Assembly (NCBI GenBank): GCA_021825865.1
Contig: JAKAFU010000007.1
Location: 1 to 62,428, forward strand
Source of the DNA: a bacterium
GTDB lineage: Bacteria; SZUA-79; Acidulodesulfobacterales; Acidulodesulfobacteraceae
DNA: 62,428 nt
Direction of reading: 5' to 3'
Position numbers and translations under genes: made by a program. This document shows, piece after piece, positions 36,886 to 45,017 of the stretch (position 1 is the stretch's first letter; each line of letters starts with the position of its first letter). The notes under the pieces are model-generated. The model saw nothing but the letters and a program-made list of their open reading frames with translations. It did not search any database and had not been told where the DNA came from.

Positions 36886-37080
36886 ATTAATTTAGTTTAA
36901 TTATTAATTATAAAAGCAATTATAAGTAAAGTTGAGATATTAATATATAATATAGACATATAATATAAATTAAACAATTAAATATTGATATCCTGTGATA
37001 TTAAAATTAAAACAATCATTAATAGTACATATATAAAATTAAAGTAAACACCGTTTTTCTGCAGGCTTATTTTCTCCAGT

Positions 37081-37968
37081 TTATTTTAATCCGTGAAATT
37101 CAGGAAACAAATACAAGGAAAAACCCACTGTCAAAATAATCATAATAAAACCTGCTATACTCAGCATAGCCGCTTTATTACCCCTTAAACCTTTTGCGAC
37201 GCGTTCGTGCAGCAAAATTGCGTATATAAGCCATGTAATCAGTGAAATAATTTCAATCGGTTTTACCGAAGCCACCGATTTAAACAAAGCGCTTGAAAGA
37301 TATATGCCTATTACTATGCCTGCGGTTAAAGCAGGAAATCCTAATTTTAGACACTGATAATTCATATTATCCAACAATTCTAAATTGTACCCCTTACCTA
37401 AATTAAAGTAATTAAAATTCCTGCGAAAATTAAACAATCTGCCTTCATTTTTGCCGCTGCTGTTTTTATTGCCGCTATTTATAATTTTCAAATTCTTTTT
37501 AAGCTTTAGTTTTCTTTCCTGAAGAATATATATTAAAGATAAAATAAATGCAAGGGCGAACAGCGAATCACCCGTTAATATAAGAACAATATGCGCTATT
37601 AAAAGCCATGAATCTACTTTTAATATAGCGTTAATATCCATGGAAGGCGCAAAATAAGATACTAATAATGCCGCAATGACTATCGGGGTTGCATAAATAA
37701 CAATATATTTAGCTTTGTATAAAAGTTCAAAAAGAATAACTATAAGCATGAGTATCCACGAATTGAAAAAAATCATCAAATCGATAGGTATAATCATTGT
37801 AAAATGATATTTGTCCAAACCTGCAATAACAATTACACTCTGAATAACAAAAGTGAAATAGATTAAAAAAATAAAGGAATTATATGGATTATTTTTCTTA
37901 ATATAAAGAACTGCATAAGATAAAAAAAATAATAAAATCGGGATAAAATAATAATTTTTAAAAATCAT
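37081..37968 (-). CDS. HemX/CcsA-like cytochrome c assembly family membrane protein
   Basis: The 295-residue integral membrane protein has about eight hydrophobic segments. Near the C terminus SVKPIEIISLITWLIYAILL and a HERVAKGLRGNKAAMLSI block match the HemX/CcsA/CcmC family. The strict WWD heme-handling motif of true cytochrome c maturation proteins is not visible, which favours HemX. A Lys/Asn-rich cytoplasmic loop (about 152-190) is longer than usual. The ATG overlaps the stop of met8 by four bases (ATGA), so they are translationally coupled, and hemA follows. A role in controlling HemA or in heme export is inferred from context. Confidence 0.78.
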   Translation of the reverse strand: MIFKNYYFIPILLFFLSYAVLYIKKNNPYNSFIFLIYFTFVIQSVIVIAGLDKYHFTMIIPIDLMIFFNSWILMLIVILFELLYKAKYIVIYATPIVIAALLVSYFAPSMDINAILKVDSWLLIAHIVLILTGDSLFALAFILSLIYILQERKLKLKKNLKIINSGNKNSSGKNEGRLFNFRRNFNYFNLGKGYNLELLDNMNYQCLKLGFPALTAGIVIGIYLSSALFKSVASVKPIEIISLITWLIYAILLHERVAKGLRGNKAAMLSIAGFIMIILTVGFSLYLFPEFHGLK

Positions 37969-38615
37969 TTACAAGCTTCCTCGAGGAAATCGCTTAAAAA
38001 TAAACTTATATCATTATATTTTTTTTCCTTCACCATGACAAAAAGTTCGGAAGAAAGAAGTTTGCCGAATATTTCTTGATTTTTTTTCTGCGGCAGATTC
38101 TTCTTTTTTACTTCTTTTCTGACTAAGCCCAGAATCTTTACAAAGCTCGTATATTCCTCACCATATATTTTTTCTAAACTTTCTCTTATTTTTCTTGCAA
38201 AAAGAGGACTAAGTCCGCCGGTAAACACGGCTATTTCAAATTCTCCTCTTGAAACTAGGGCTGGAAGCGTGAATGTACATAATGCCGGTTTATCGGCAAC
38301 GTTTATCAAAATATTTTTCTTTATACATCTTTTATATAATTTTTCTTCCGTTTTTTTATTTGCTTCGGTGGAAGAAATAGCGCAAAAAACTGCAAAAAAA
38401 TCCTCTTCATCGCCAATTTTATATATGCTTTTAACCCATTTAATTTTTGCTTTTTTCGCTGCGTCATAAATTTCATTTGTAATCTCAGGGGAAATGACTG
38501 TTATTATGGCGCCCTTTTCAATAAGCCGCTCTATTTTTCTTGATGCAACATTCCCTCCGCCGACAACAAGAACTTTTTTTTCAAAAATATTTAAACCTAT
38601 AGGATAATATTTCAT
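37965..38615 (-). CDS. Precorrin-2 dehydrogenase / sirohydrochlorin ferrochelatase (Met8/CysG N-terminal type)
   Basis: The 216-residue protein matches the NAD-binding half of CysG and yeast Met8, which oxidises precorrin-2 to sirohydrochlorin and inserts iron to make siroheme. The Rossmann motif VLVVGGGNVASRKIERL is at residues 15-31, and FTLPALVSRGEFEIAVFTGG contains the conserved active region. Together with the CobA-HemD fusion it completes uroporphyrinogen III to siroheme, the substrate of the Ahb pathway. Whether it does both reactions or only the oxidation cannot be told. First gene of the heme run. Confidence 0.9.
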   Translation of the reverse strand: MKYYPIGLNIFEKKVLVVGGGNVASRKIERLIEKGAIITVISPEITNEIYDAAKKAKIKWVKSIYKIGDEEDFFAVFCAISSTEANKKTEEKLYKRCIKKNILINVADKPALCTFTLPALVSRGEFEIAVFTGGLSPLFARKIRESLEKIYGEEYTSFVKILGLVRKEVKKKNLPQKKNQEIFGKLLSSELFVMVKEKKYNDISLFLSDFLEEACK

Positions 38616-38842
38616 AAAAAACTTTTAATTTTATGTATTTTGCATCCAAAAAATTATATGACTGCTAAATTTATTATTATTTATATTGGTATTCAAAAAA
38701 TTGTATAATGTTAAATTTATTATTATTTATCTGTTTTATTAAGCTTTTTTTTCCAAAATTTATGTTAACTTAATGTTCATAATATATTATATTTTAATAA
38801 ATTAAATATATATTAATTTATCCGCTTTAATAAGTTATAAAC

Positions 38843-39409
38843 TCATTCGCCGAAAATTTCTGCCGAAAATATATAAATATCTGCATTTTCTTTATAGGCA
38901 TCGCCGGGCAATCCCGCTTTTTGAGATACCGCTTCTAAAAATTGCGTTTTATTCATATGATATTCGGTTGCAACCTGAGGCAATAAAACACCGTGGTACG
39001 GTCCTTTCATTATATATAAACCGTGTTTTCCTATTATAATTTCATCAAGACTGTTAATTTTTTCTAAAGGACTTAAGACAGATATTTCAATACTGATTTT
39101 ACTAATCTCGGAGATGGATAGAGGCATAAACCTCGGGTCATTGAATGCGGCTTCATACGCCATTTTATATATATTTTTGTAAATCGGCTCGTTTGAAACA
39201 AAATTTCCTATGCATCCCCTTAATTGTTCGCCGTTCAGTTTTAAAGTTACAAAGACTCCGGCCTTTCTTTTTAAATTGTCCGTTAAAGAATTCAAAAGTT
39301 CAGCGGAGTTCAGATAGGCATCTTTTTTTCCGCTTAATGAATCTTCTATTGATTTCCGTGCGATTTTAATCAACTGTTTTTTTTCATTATCGTTTAAATT
39401 AAATTCCAT
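38843..39409 (-). CDS. AMMECR1 domain protein
   Basis: The 188-residue protein has the invariant LRGCIGNF block and the DPRFMPLSISEI and HGLYIMKG blocks of the AMMECR1 family, a widely conserved protein of unknown biochemical function. In many bacteria and archaea it is encoded with MEMO and a radical SAM protein; here no MEMO gene is adjacent, and the nearest radical SAM genes (ahb) belong to another operon. AGAGGT precedes the ATG. Full length for a single-domain member. Confidence 0.87.
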   Translation of the reverse strand: MEFNLNDNEKKQLIKIARKSIEDSLSGKKDAYLNSAELLNSLTDNLKRKAGVFVTLKLNGEQLRGCIGNFVSNEPIYKNIYKMAYEAAFNDPRFMPLSISEISKISIEISVLSPLEKINSLDEIIIGKHGLYIMKGPYHGVLLPQVATEYHMNKTQFLEAVSQKAGLPGDAYKENADIYIFSAEIFGE

Positions 39410-39443
39410 TATTACAGACCTCTTTTACCATATTTATATATTT

Positions 39444-39567
39444 AATATATTTAAAAATATTTTAAAAATTTATTTTGCTCCTTATTTACAATAATCACGA
39501 TGATGCGCAAATACTTACGACATATTTAGTATTATAATATATTTAAAAATATTTTAAAAATTTATTT
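39444..39567. repeat. 32-bp perfect direct repeat between AMMECR1 and OsmC genes
   Basis: The same 32 bases, beginning AATATATTTAAAAATATTTT, occur at 39444-39475 and 39536-39567 with 60 bases between. Both copies lie in the leader of the AMMECR1 gene. Each copy is itself rich in self-complementary AAATATTT segments. In AT-rich DNA imperfect repeats are common, but 32 identical bases suggests a recent duplication. Confidence 0.8.
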
Positions 39568-39616
39568 GATTCTATCTTGATTTAACAAATTTTATATCAC
39601 CGTATATCATAAGATT

Positions 39617-40045
39617 TCATGCAATATTATAAGAAAATTCTATATCGGCAGCCTTCTGGAGCATTGCCCATACACTGCAATATTTGTCTTTTGAAAGCTC
39701 AATTGCCCTGTCTACTGCTTCTTTGTCAATATTTACTCCTTTAAAATTGTAGATAATGCTGATTTTAGTAAAAACCATAGGATGAGATTCGGCTCTCTGT
39801 CCTCTGACCGTCACGTCAAAAGATTCAATGGCCTGTCTTTTCTTGGTTAAAATTGATATAATATCCATGGAACTGCAGCCTGCAAGACTCACAAGAAGAA
39901 GTTCCGTGGGTTTTATGCCTTCATCATTGCCGCCTACGTCTTTTGATGTATCCATGATTATTTTGTAATCAGGATTAGACGAAGAATATGCATCAAATTG
40001 CAAATTCTTTATATGATTAATTTTTATCTCCATTACATCCGGCAT
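39617..40045 (-). CDS. OsmC/Ohr family protein
   Basis: The 142-residue protein has the OsmC fold with both conserved redox cysteines: one in LAGCSSMDI and one in DKYCSVWAML. Characterised relatives reduce organic hydroperoxides with a dithiol partner. It resembles the YhfA-like subgroup rather than classical Ohr, so a peroxidase role is probable but not certain. AAGGAGG lies ten bases before the ATG, a strong ribosome site. It stands 214 bases downstream of gpsA and may be a separate unit. Confidence 0.87.
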   Translation of the reverse strand: MPDVMEIKINHIKNLQFDAYSSSNPDYKIIMDTSKDVGGNDEGIKPTELLLVSLAGCSSMDIISILTKKRQAIESFDVTVRGQRAESHPMVFTKISIIYNFKGVNIDKEAVDRAIELSKDKYCSVWAMLQKAADIEFSYNIA

Positions 40046-40258
40046 AATAGTTTATCCTCCTTCGGCTTATATTCTATCGGTAAATAAATCCGACGGCTAT
40101 TAGTTATTTTTATATATTTGTTCTTTATCTAATTTTATTTATTTATATATTTATTTATTTTATATTTTTCGACATTTATTTAATACTTTATGTTCACAAT
40201 ATTCACACTTTGCGTACTTTTATTTAAAATTAAAGTTTAATTAATTAAATTAAGCCGG

Positions 40259-41299
40259 TTAGTCAAATTCATTTTTAATATCTCTTTTAAGCAGCATTTT
40301 TATGGCATCATGCGGCTTCAGACCTTCGTAAAGCACTAAATATACAATTTCGGTTATAGGCATGTAAATATTTTTTTGTTTTGCCAAGATATGTACCGAT
40401 TTGGCAGTGGTGACACCTTCTGCAATCATTTTCATATTGTGAGTTATTGAATCGAGACTTATTCCTTGGGCAATTTTTAAACCTACCGTTCTGTTTCTGC
40501 TTAAATCAGATGTGGAAGTTAAAATCAAATCGCCTAAACCGGATAGTCCTGCAAAAGTTTGCCTATCCGCCCCCATGGCTTCGCCAAATCTTGTAATCTC
40601 GGCTATGCCGCGGGTCAATAGCGCCGCTCTGGCATTATAACCTAATTTTAATCCATCGGACATACCGGCTGCAAGCGCTATAATATTTTTAAGCGCCCCT
40701 CCGAGTTCTAAACCTTTTACATCATGCAGCGTATATATTCGGAAATTCTGATTATTTTTAAAAAAATCTTTAATATCTGCAAGCAATAAATCATTTGAGG
40801 ATGCTATACATACAGCCGTAGGAAGACCGACGGCCACTTCGGCGGCAAAACTCGGTCCGCTCAGCATAGCATAACTTTCAAGCATTTTCTTTCCAAGTAT
40901 ATCAGAAAAAACCTCATGCGGCATTTCCAAAGTATTCAGTCCGACCCCTTTTGCAGTATTAATAAAAATATACTCGCTAAAATCATACTGAGCGTCATAG
41001 CGCTTGATTTCCTGGAGCGTACTTTTTAAAGCTAATGACGGAACAACTAAAAATATTATGTTTGCATTTTTAAAAACAGGTTCATACGTATCTTCTATGA
41101 TAATATTTTCTTTTAGCGCTATTCCGGGCAGGTAATCAAAGTTTTGCCTGGATTGCTGCAATTTTTTGGCAAATTCCGGATTCCTGCATTTCAGGTAAAC
41201 TTTATCGGTATATTTAGCAAAATTAACTGCTAAGGCAGTTCCGAAACTTCCTGCCCCTATAATCCCGGGCACAAAACCGCCGTTATTATTTTTTTTCAT
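40259..41299 (-). CDS. gpsA: Glycerol-3-phosphate dehydrogenase [NAD(P)+]
   Basis: GpsA reduces dihydroxyacetone phosphate to sn-glycerol 3-phosphate for phospholipid synthesis. The 346-residue protein has the dinucleotide motif GIIGAGSFGTALA, LSGPSFAAEV and the catalytic-region block KNIIALAAGMSDGL. The C-terminal half has RGIAEITRFG and GLSGLGDLILT, as in the family. It follows gyrA by 48 bases. PlsX elsewhere in the window supplies acyl donors for the same pathway. Confidence 0.96.
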   Translation of the reverse strand: MKKNNNGGFVPGIIGAGSFGTALAVNFAKYTDKVYLKCRNPEFAKKLQQSRQNFDYLPGIALKENIIIEDTYEPVFKNANIIFLVVPSLALKSTLQEIKRYDAQYDFSEYIFINTAKGVGLNTLEMPHEVFSDILGKKMLESYAMLSGPSFAAEVAVGLPTAVCIASSNDLLLADIKDFFKNNQNFRIYTLHDVKGLELGGALKNIIALAAGMSDGLKLGYNARAALLTRGIAEITRFGEAMGADRQTFAGLSGLGDLILTSTSDLSRNRTVGLKIAQGISLDSITHNMKMIAEGVTTAKSVHILAKQKNIYMPITEIVYLVLYEGLKPHDAIKMLLKRDIKNEFD

Positions 41300-41347
41300 A
41301 AAATATGCTTAAAGTAAAATTTACAAATTATATTATAATAATAAATA

Positions 41348-43789
41348 TTAATCTGCCGTTTCTTCTTCTGTTTCGTCAGATGCCGATGCTACAATGGCGT
41401 TAGAAACTTTTTCTTCTTCATTCAGCCCTATGAGTCTTACCCCCATTGTGTTTCTTCCTATACTGCGGAGATTGGATGCTTTAATCCTTATAATACGGCC
41501 GGAAGAAGTTATTAAAATTATATCGTTATCTTCTTTTACTTTTAGAACGGCTATAACATTGCCGTTTCTTTTTCCTGTTTTAATAGCTATGAGTCCGCTT
41601 CCGCCTCTATTTTGCTTACGAAACTCCGTCATAGTCGTCTTTTTGCCGTAGCCGTTCTCTGTAATACCCACAAGGAAATCATCTTTAGACGTTAAAATAT
41701 CCATAGAGACAACCGCGTCGTCTTTTAGAAGTTTTATTCCTCTTACGCCCATAGCGCCTCTTGCAAGAAGCCTGTAATCATTAATGTCGGAACAAATTGA
41801 TTTCCCTAATTTTGTCGCTATTGTTATTAAGGTATCCTGCAGAGAGTTATCCACAATCTTGACGCTTATAACTTCATCTCCTTCTCTGAGCTTCACGGCT
41901 ATCAATCCGCCCTTTCTTATGTTTGCAAAATGAATCAAGGAAGTTTTTATAATTTGTCCTTTTTTTGTTGCAATAATTAATGAATAGCCTTCGTTAAAAT
42001 TTTTAACCGGTATAAAAAATGAGATTTTTTCATTTTCTCTTAAATTAAGAAGATTAACGATAGGTTTTCCTTTTGACTGTTTCTGCGTTTCAGGAATATC
42101 ATAAACTTTAAGTTTATATGCTATCCCTAAGTTAGTCAGGAATAAAATGCTGTCATGGGCCATTGCGCAAAAAGAATCCGTTACAAAATCATCTTCTTTT
42201 GATTTTATACCTATATGTCCGCGCCCGCCTCTATGCTGAGATTGAAAGGAATCAAGCTTAGTTCTTTTTATATATCCGCTTCCCGTCATCATAACAATCA
42301 TTTCATCGTTGGGAATGAAATCTATTTCATTTACTTCCGCTTCTTCTACAACTATTTCGGTTCTTCTTAAATCTCCGAATTTTTCTTTTATAAAAATTAG
42401 TTCATCCTTTATAATTTTTACGATAAGATTTTCATTGGCTAATATTTCTTTAAGTTTATTGACCTTACTTAATATTTCTTCATATTCTTTTATAAGCTGT
42501 TCTCTTTCCAGATTGGTTATCTTTTCGAGTTTCATATCAAGAATAGCTTGCGCCTGAATGTCCGAAAAATTATATTTTTTAACAAGAGCCGCCTTGGCTT
42601 CTTTTGGAGATGCGGACATTTTAATTAATTCAATAACTTCGTCTATATTTTGAGCCGCTATTTTCAGAGCTTCTAATATATGAAGTCTTGCCTGCGCTTT
42701 TTTTAATTCAAATAATGTTCTTTTAACCACTACTTCTTTTCTAAAATCGATAAAATATGAAAGTACCGATTTTAAATTGAGTATCTTTGGCTGATTGTTT
42801 ACTATCGCAAGCATAATGACCCCGAATGTTTCTTCAAGCTGCGTATGCGAAAAAAGTTTATTCATCAAAATAGTTTCATTTGCATCTCTTTTCAGTTCGA
42901 TAACGACCCTAAGTCCTTCTCTGTCTGATTCGTCTCTCAAATCAGATATTCCTTCCACTCTTTTGTCTCTGACGAGTTCTGCAATTTTTTCAAGTATCTT
43001 AGCTTTATTAACCATGTACGGAACTTCGGTTATGATTATTTTATCTTTTTCGGTATGATATTTAGCTCTTACCTTAACAATGCCTCTTCCGGTGTTAAAA
43101 TAGTTTATAATGCCGGAATAGCCGTAAACTATGCCGCCAGTGGGAAAATCAGGTCCTTTCATAAATTTCATAAGGTCATTTATAAGACAATCGGGGTTGT
43201 CCATAAAATACAGTAAGGCGTCTATAGTTTCGCTTAAATTATGAGGCGGTATATTTGAAGCCATGCCTACCGCAATTCCTGAAGACCCGTTAATAAGCAG
43301 ATTAGGAAATTTGGCGGGCAAAATTGTAGGCTCTTTTAATGAACCGTCATAGTTTGGTATAAAATCGACCGTTTCATTGTCTATATCGTCAAGCATGAAA
43401 GAAGATAATCTTGTCATTCTGATTTCGGTATATCTCATAGCTGCCGGAGGATCTCCGTCAATAGAACCGAAATTGCCCTGCCCGTCGACTAACGGATATC
43501 TTAATGAAATGTCCTGCGCCATTCTGACTATTGAGTCGTAAACTGCCGAGTCTCCATGCGGATGATATTTACCTATAACATCTCCGACTATTCTTGCGGA
43601 TTTTTTGTATGGTTTGTTATAATCATTGCCTATTTCGTTCATAGCAAATAAAATTCTTCTATGAACAGGCTTTAATCCGTCTTTGATTTCAGGCAGTGCC
43701 CTTCCGATAATAACGCTCATAGCATAGTCAAGATAAGACTGCCTCATTTCATCTTCAATGTTAATATTGATAATATTATTCTGCTCCAT
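41348..43789 (-). CDS. gyrA: DNA gyrase subunit A
   Basis: GyrA breaks and reseals DNA in ATP-driven negative supercoiling with GyrB. The 813-residue protein has the catalytic Tyr120 in AMRYTEIRM. The quinolone region [10 protein letters not shown] (76-85) is wild type, with Ser81 at the classical position. The C-terminal beta-pinwheel has a GyrA box variant (QHRGGRG), favouring gyrase over topoisomerase IV, and repeated blade motifs such as NRGGSG. It ends with a short acidic tail. A GGAGG site precedes the ATG. gyrB is not in the window. Confidence 0.94.
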   Translation of the reverse strand: MEQNNIININIEDEMRQSYLDYAMSVIIGRALPEIKDGLKPVHRRILFAMNEIGNDYNKPYKKSARIVGDVIGKYHPHGDSAVYDSIVRMAQDISLRYPLVDGQGNFGSIDGDPPAAMRYTEIRMTRLSSFMLDDIDNETVDFIPNYDGSLKEPTILPAKFPNLLINGSSGIAVGMASNIPPHNLSETIDALLYFMDNPDCLINDLMKFMKGPDFPTGGIVYGYSGIINYFNTGRGIVKVRAKYHTEKDKIIITEVPYMVNKAKILEKIAELVRDKRVEGISDLRDESDREGLRVVIELKRDANETILMNKLFSHTQLEETFGVIMLAIVNNQPKILNLKSVLSYFIDFRKEVVVKRTLFELKKAQARLHILEALKIAAQNIDEVIELIKMSASPKEAKAALVKKYNFSDIQAQAILDMKLEKITNLEREQLIKEYEEILSKVNKLKEILANENLIVKIIKDELIFIKEKFGDLRRTEIVVEEAEVNEIDFIPNDEMIVMMTGSGYIKRTKLDSFQSQHRGGRGHIGIKSKEDDFVTDSFCAMAHDSILFLTNLGIAYKLKVYDIPETQKQSKGKPIVNLLNLRENEKISFFIPVKNFNEGYSLIIATKKGQIIKTSLIHFANIRKGGLIAVKLREGDEVISVKIVDNSLQDTLITIATKLGKSICSDINDYRLLARGAMGVRGIKLLKDDAVVSMDILTSKDDFLVGITENGYGKKTTMTEFRKQNRGGSGLIAIKTGKRNGNVIAVLKVKEDNDIILITSSGRIIRIKASNLRSIGRNTMGVRLIGLNEEEKVSNAIVASASDETEEETAD

Positions 43790-43876
43790 CTACAATTTAG
43801 CCTCCGATTGATTTGTAATATATAATAATTTATATCTTGCTATTAGCATTTATATTTAGTTAATTGTTAGACCGTT

Positions 43877-43918
43877 GAATAAAAACTGCTAAATAAAAGC
43901 CGTTAAATAAAAACTGTT
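43877..43918. repeat. Three 14-bp tandem repeats upstream of gyrA
   Basis: Units GAATAAAAACTGCT, AAATAAAAGCCGTT and AAATAAAAACTGTT follow one another without spacing. They lie between moaA and gyrA, about 90 bases before the gyrA ATG on the coding strand. Function unknown; a simple slippage origin is likely. Confidence 0.6.
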
Positions 43919-43927
43919 GATAAACTA

Positions 43928-43948
43928 TAAAAATGCATAGATTTGCAT
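43928..43948 (-). terminator. Weak intrinsic terminator candidate after moaA
   Basis: On the coding strand, ATGCA and TGCAT form a five-pair stem with a six-base loop, followed at once by a run of T. It starts 15 bases after the moaA stop. The stem is short, so it would be weak, but the stem-plus-T layout and position fit a terminator separating moaA from gyrA. Confidence 0.35.
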
Positions 43949-43962
43949 CTCTAAAACATTAA

Positions 43963-45015
43963 TTATCCCCCTATTTTATTCATATAAATATTACCGTTAC
44001 CGTCTGTTATAATATTACCGTTATGAAGATTATCGGTTTCATTTTTATTGTTTTTATTATTGAATAAATGCGTCTGCCGTTTTTTTTGTAATATCTTTAA
44101 TAAATATTCATAGATATCTTCGTCAGATGCATTGCTGTTTAAAATTTCTTTTATATCATATTCTTCATCATAAAAAAGACATAGCCGCAATTTGCCGGAT
44201 GCAGTTATTCTCAGTCTGTTACAATCATTACAGAAATGTTCGGATAACGGGCTGATAAACCCTATTACGGCCTTATTATTTTTTTGAGCTGAAAAATAAT
44301 ATTCTTTGCTCACTGAACAATCATCAACCTTCTTAGGTTCAAAATCTTTATATTCTATTTTAATTTTATCTATCAGTTCTTTTGAAGTAATTGCCCGACT
44401 TATATTTTGCCCTATAGGCATATATTCTATAAATCTTAAATTAAGCTCATTTTTTACTGCAAAATTTATAAAATTGAGCAACTCTTTGTCGTTATCGCCG
44501 CGCATCAGCACCGTATTTATTTTAATAGGTTTAAAACCTGCAGCCTTTGCAATATTGATACCCTTGAGAACGGAATCAAGATTACCGCCGCGCGTCAATT
44601 TGCTGAAAATCTCATTGTCTAATGAATCAAGACTTATATTTATTCTTTTAAGTCCTGCATTATATAAATCCTGCGCATACCTATCAAGAAGAATGCCGTT
44701 AGTAGTCATGGCTATATCTTTTATGCCGCCGATATTGTTCAATTTTTCAATAAAATTGACGACACCTTTTCTAACAAGGGGCTCTCCGCCTGTAATCCTT
44801 ATTTTATTAACGCCGTAACCGGCCAGTACACTGACAAATCTTAAAATTTCTTCATATGACAGCATCTCGCTGTGACTGAGCAATTGCACCCCGTCCTCCG
44901 GCATGCAGTATACGCATCTTAAGTTGCATCTGTCGGTTAAAGAAATTCTTAAATAGGTAATTTGCCTTCCAAAACCGTCAATTAAAAGTTTAGCCGGTTT
45001 ATTATTAATATTCAT
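43963..45015 (-). CDS. moaA: GTP 3',8-cyclase (molybdenum cofactor synthesis), with Asn-rich insertion before the C terminus
   Basis: MoaA rearranges GTP to 3',8-cyclo-7,8-dihydro-GTP, the first step of molybdopterin synthesis. The 350-residue radical SAM enzyme has cluster 1 at C30, C34 and C37 (CNLRCVYC) and the C-terminal cluster in FCNDCNRLR plus the LCLF cysteine. The family ends in a Gly-Gly tail that enters the active site; here the tail (MNKIGG) is kept. Between it and the preceding QTHLF block lies a 25-residue Asn/Gly-rich insertion. It is three bases downstream of the PBP gene. No other moa or moe gene is in the window. Confidence 0.94.
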   Translation of the reverse strand: MNINNKPAKLLIDGFGRQITYLRISLTDRCNLRCVYCMPEDGVQLLSHSEMLSYEEILRFVSVLAGYGVNKIRITGGEPLVRKGVVNFIEKLNNIGGIKDIAMTTNGILLDRYAQDLYNAGLKRINISLDSLDNEIFSKLTRGGNLDSVLKGINIAKAAGFKPIKINTVLMRGDNDKELLNFINFAVKNELNLRFIEYMPIGQNISRAITSKELIDKIKIEYKDFEPKKVDDCSVSKEYYFSAQKNNKAVIGFISPLSEHFCNDCNRLRITASGKLRLCLFYDEEYDIKEILNSNASDEDIYEYLLKILQKKRQTHLFNNKNNKNETDNLHNGNIITDGNGNIYMNKIGG

Positions 45016-45017
45016 AA

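Noticed and set aside
44306-44818. A 170-codon open frame on the + strand opposite moaA
   Set aside because: It is the reverse shadow of a conserved radical SAM gene and has no family features of its own.
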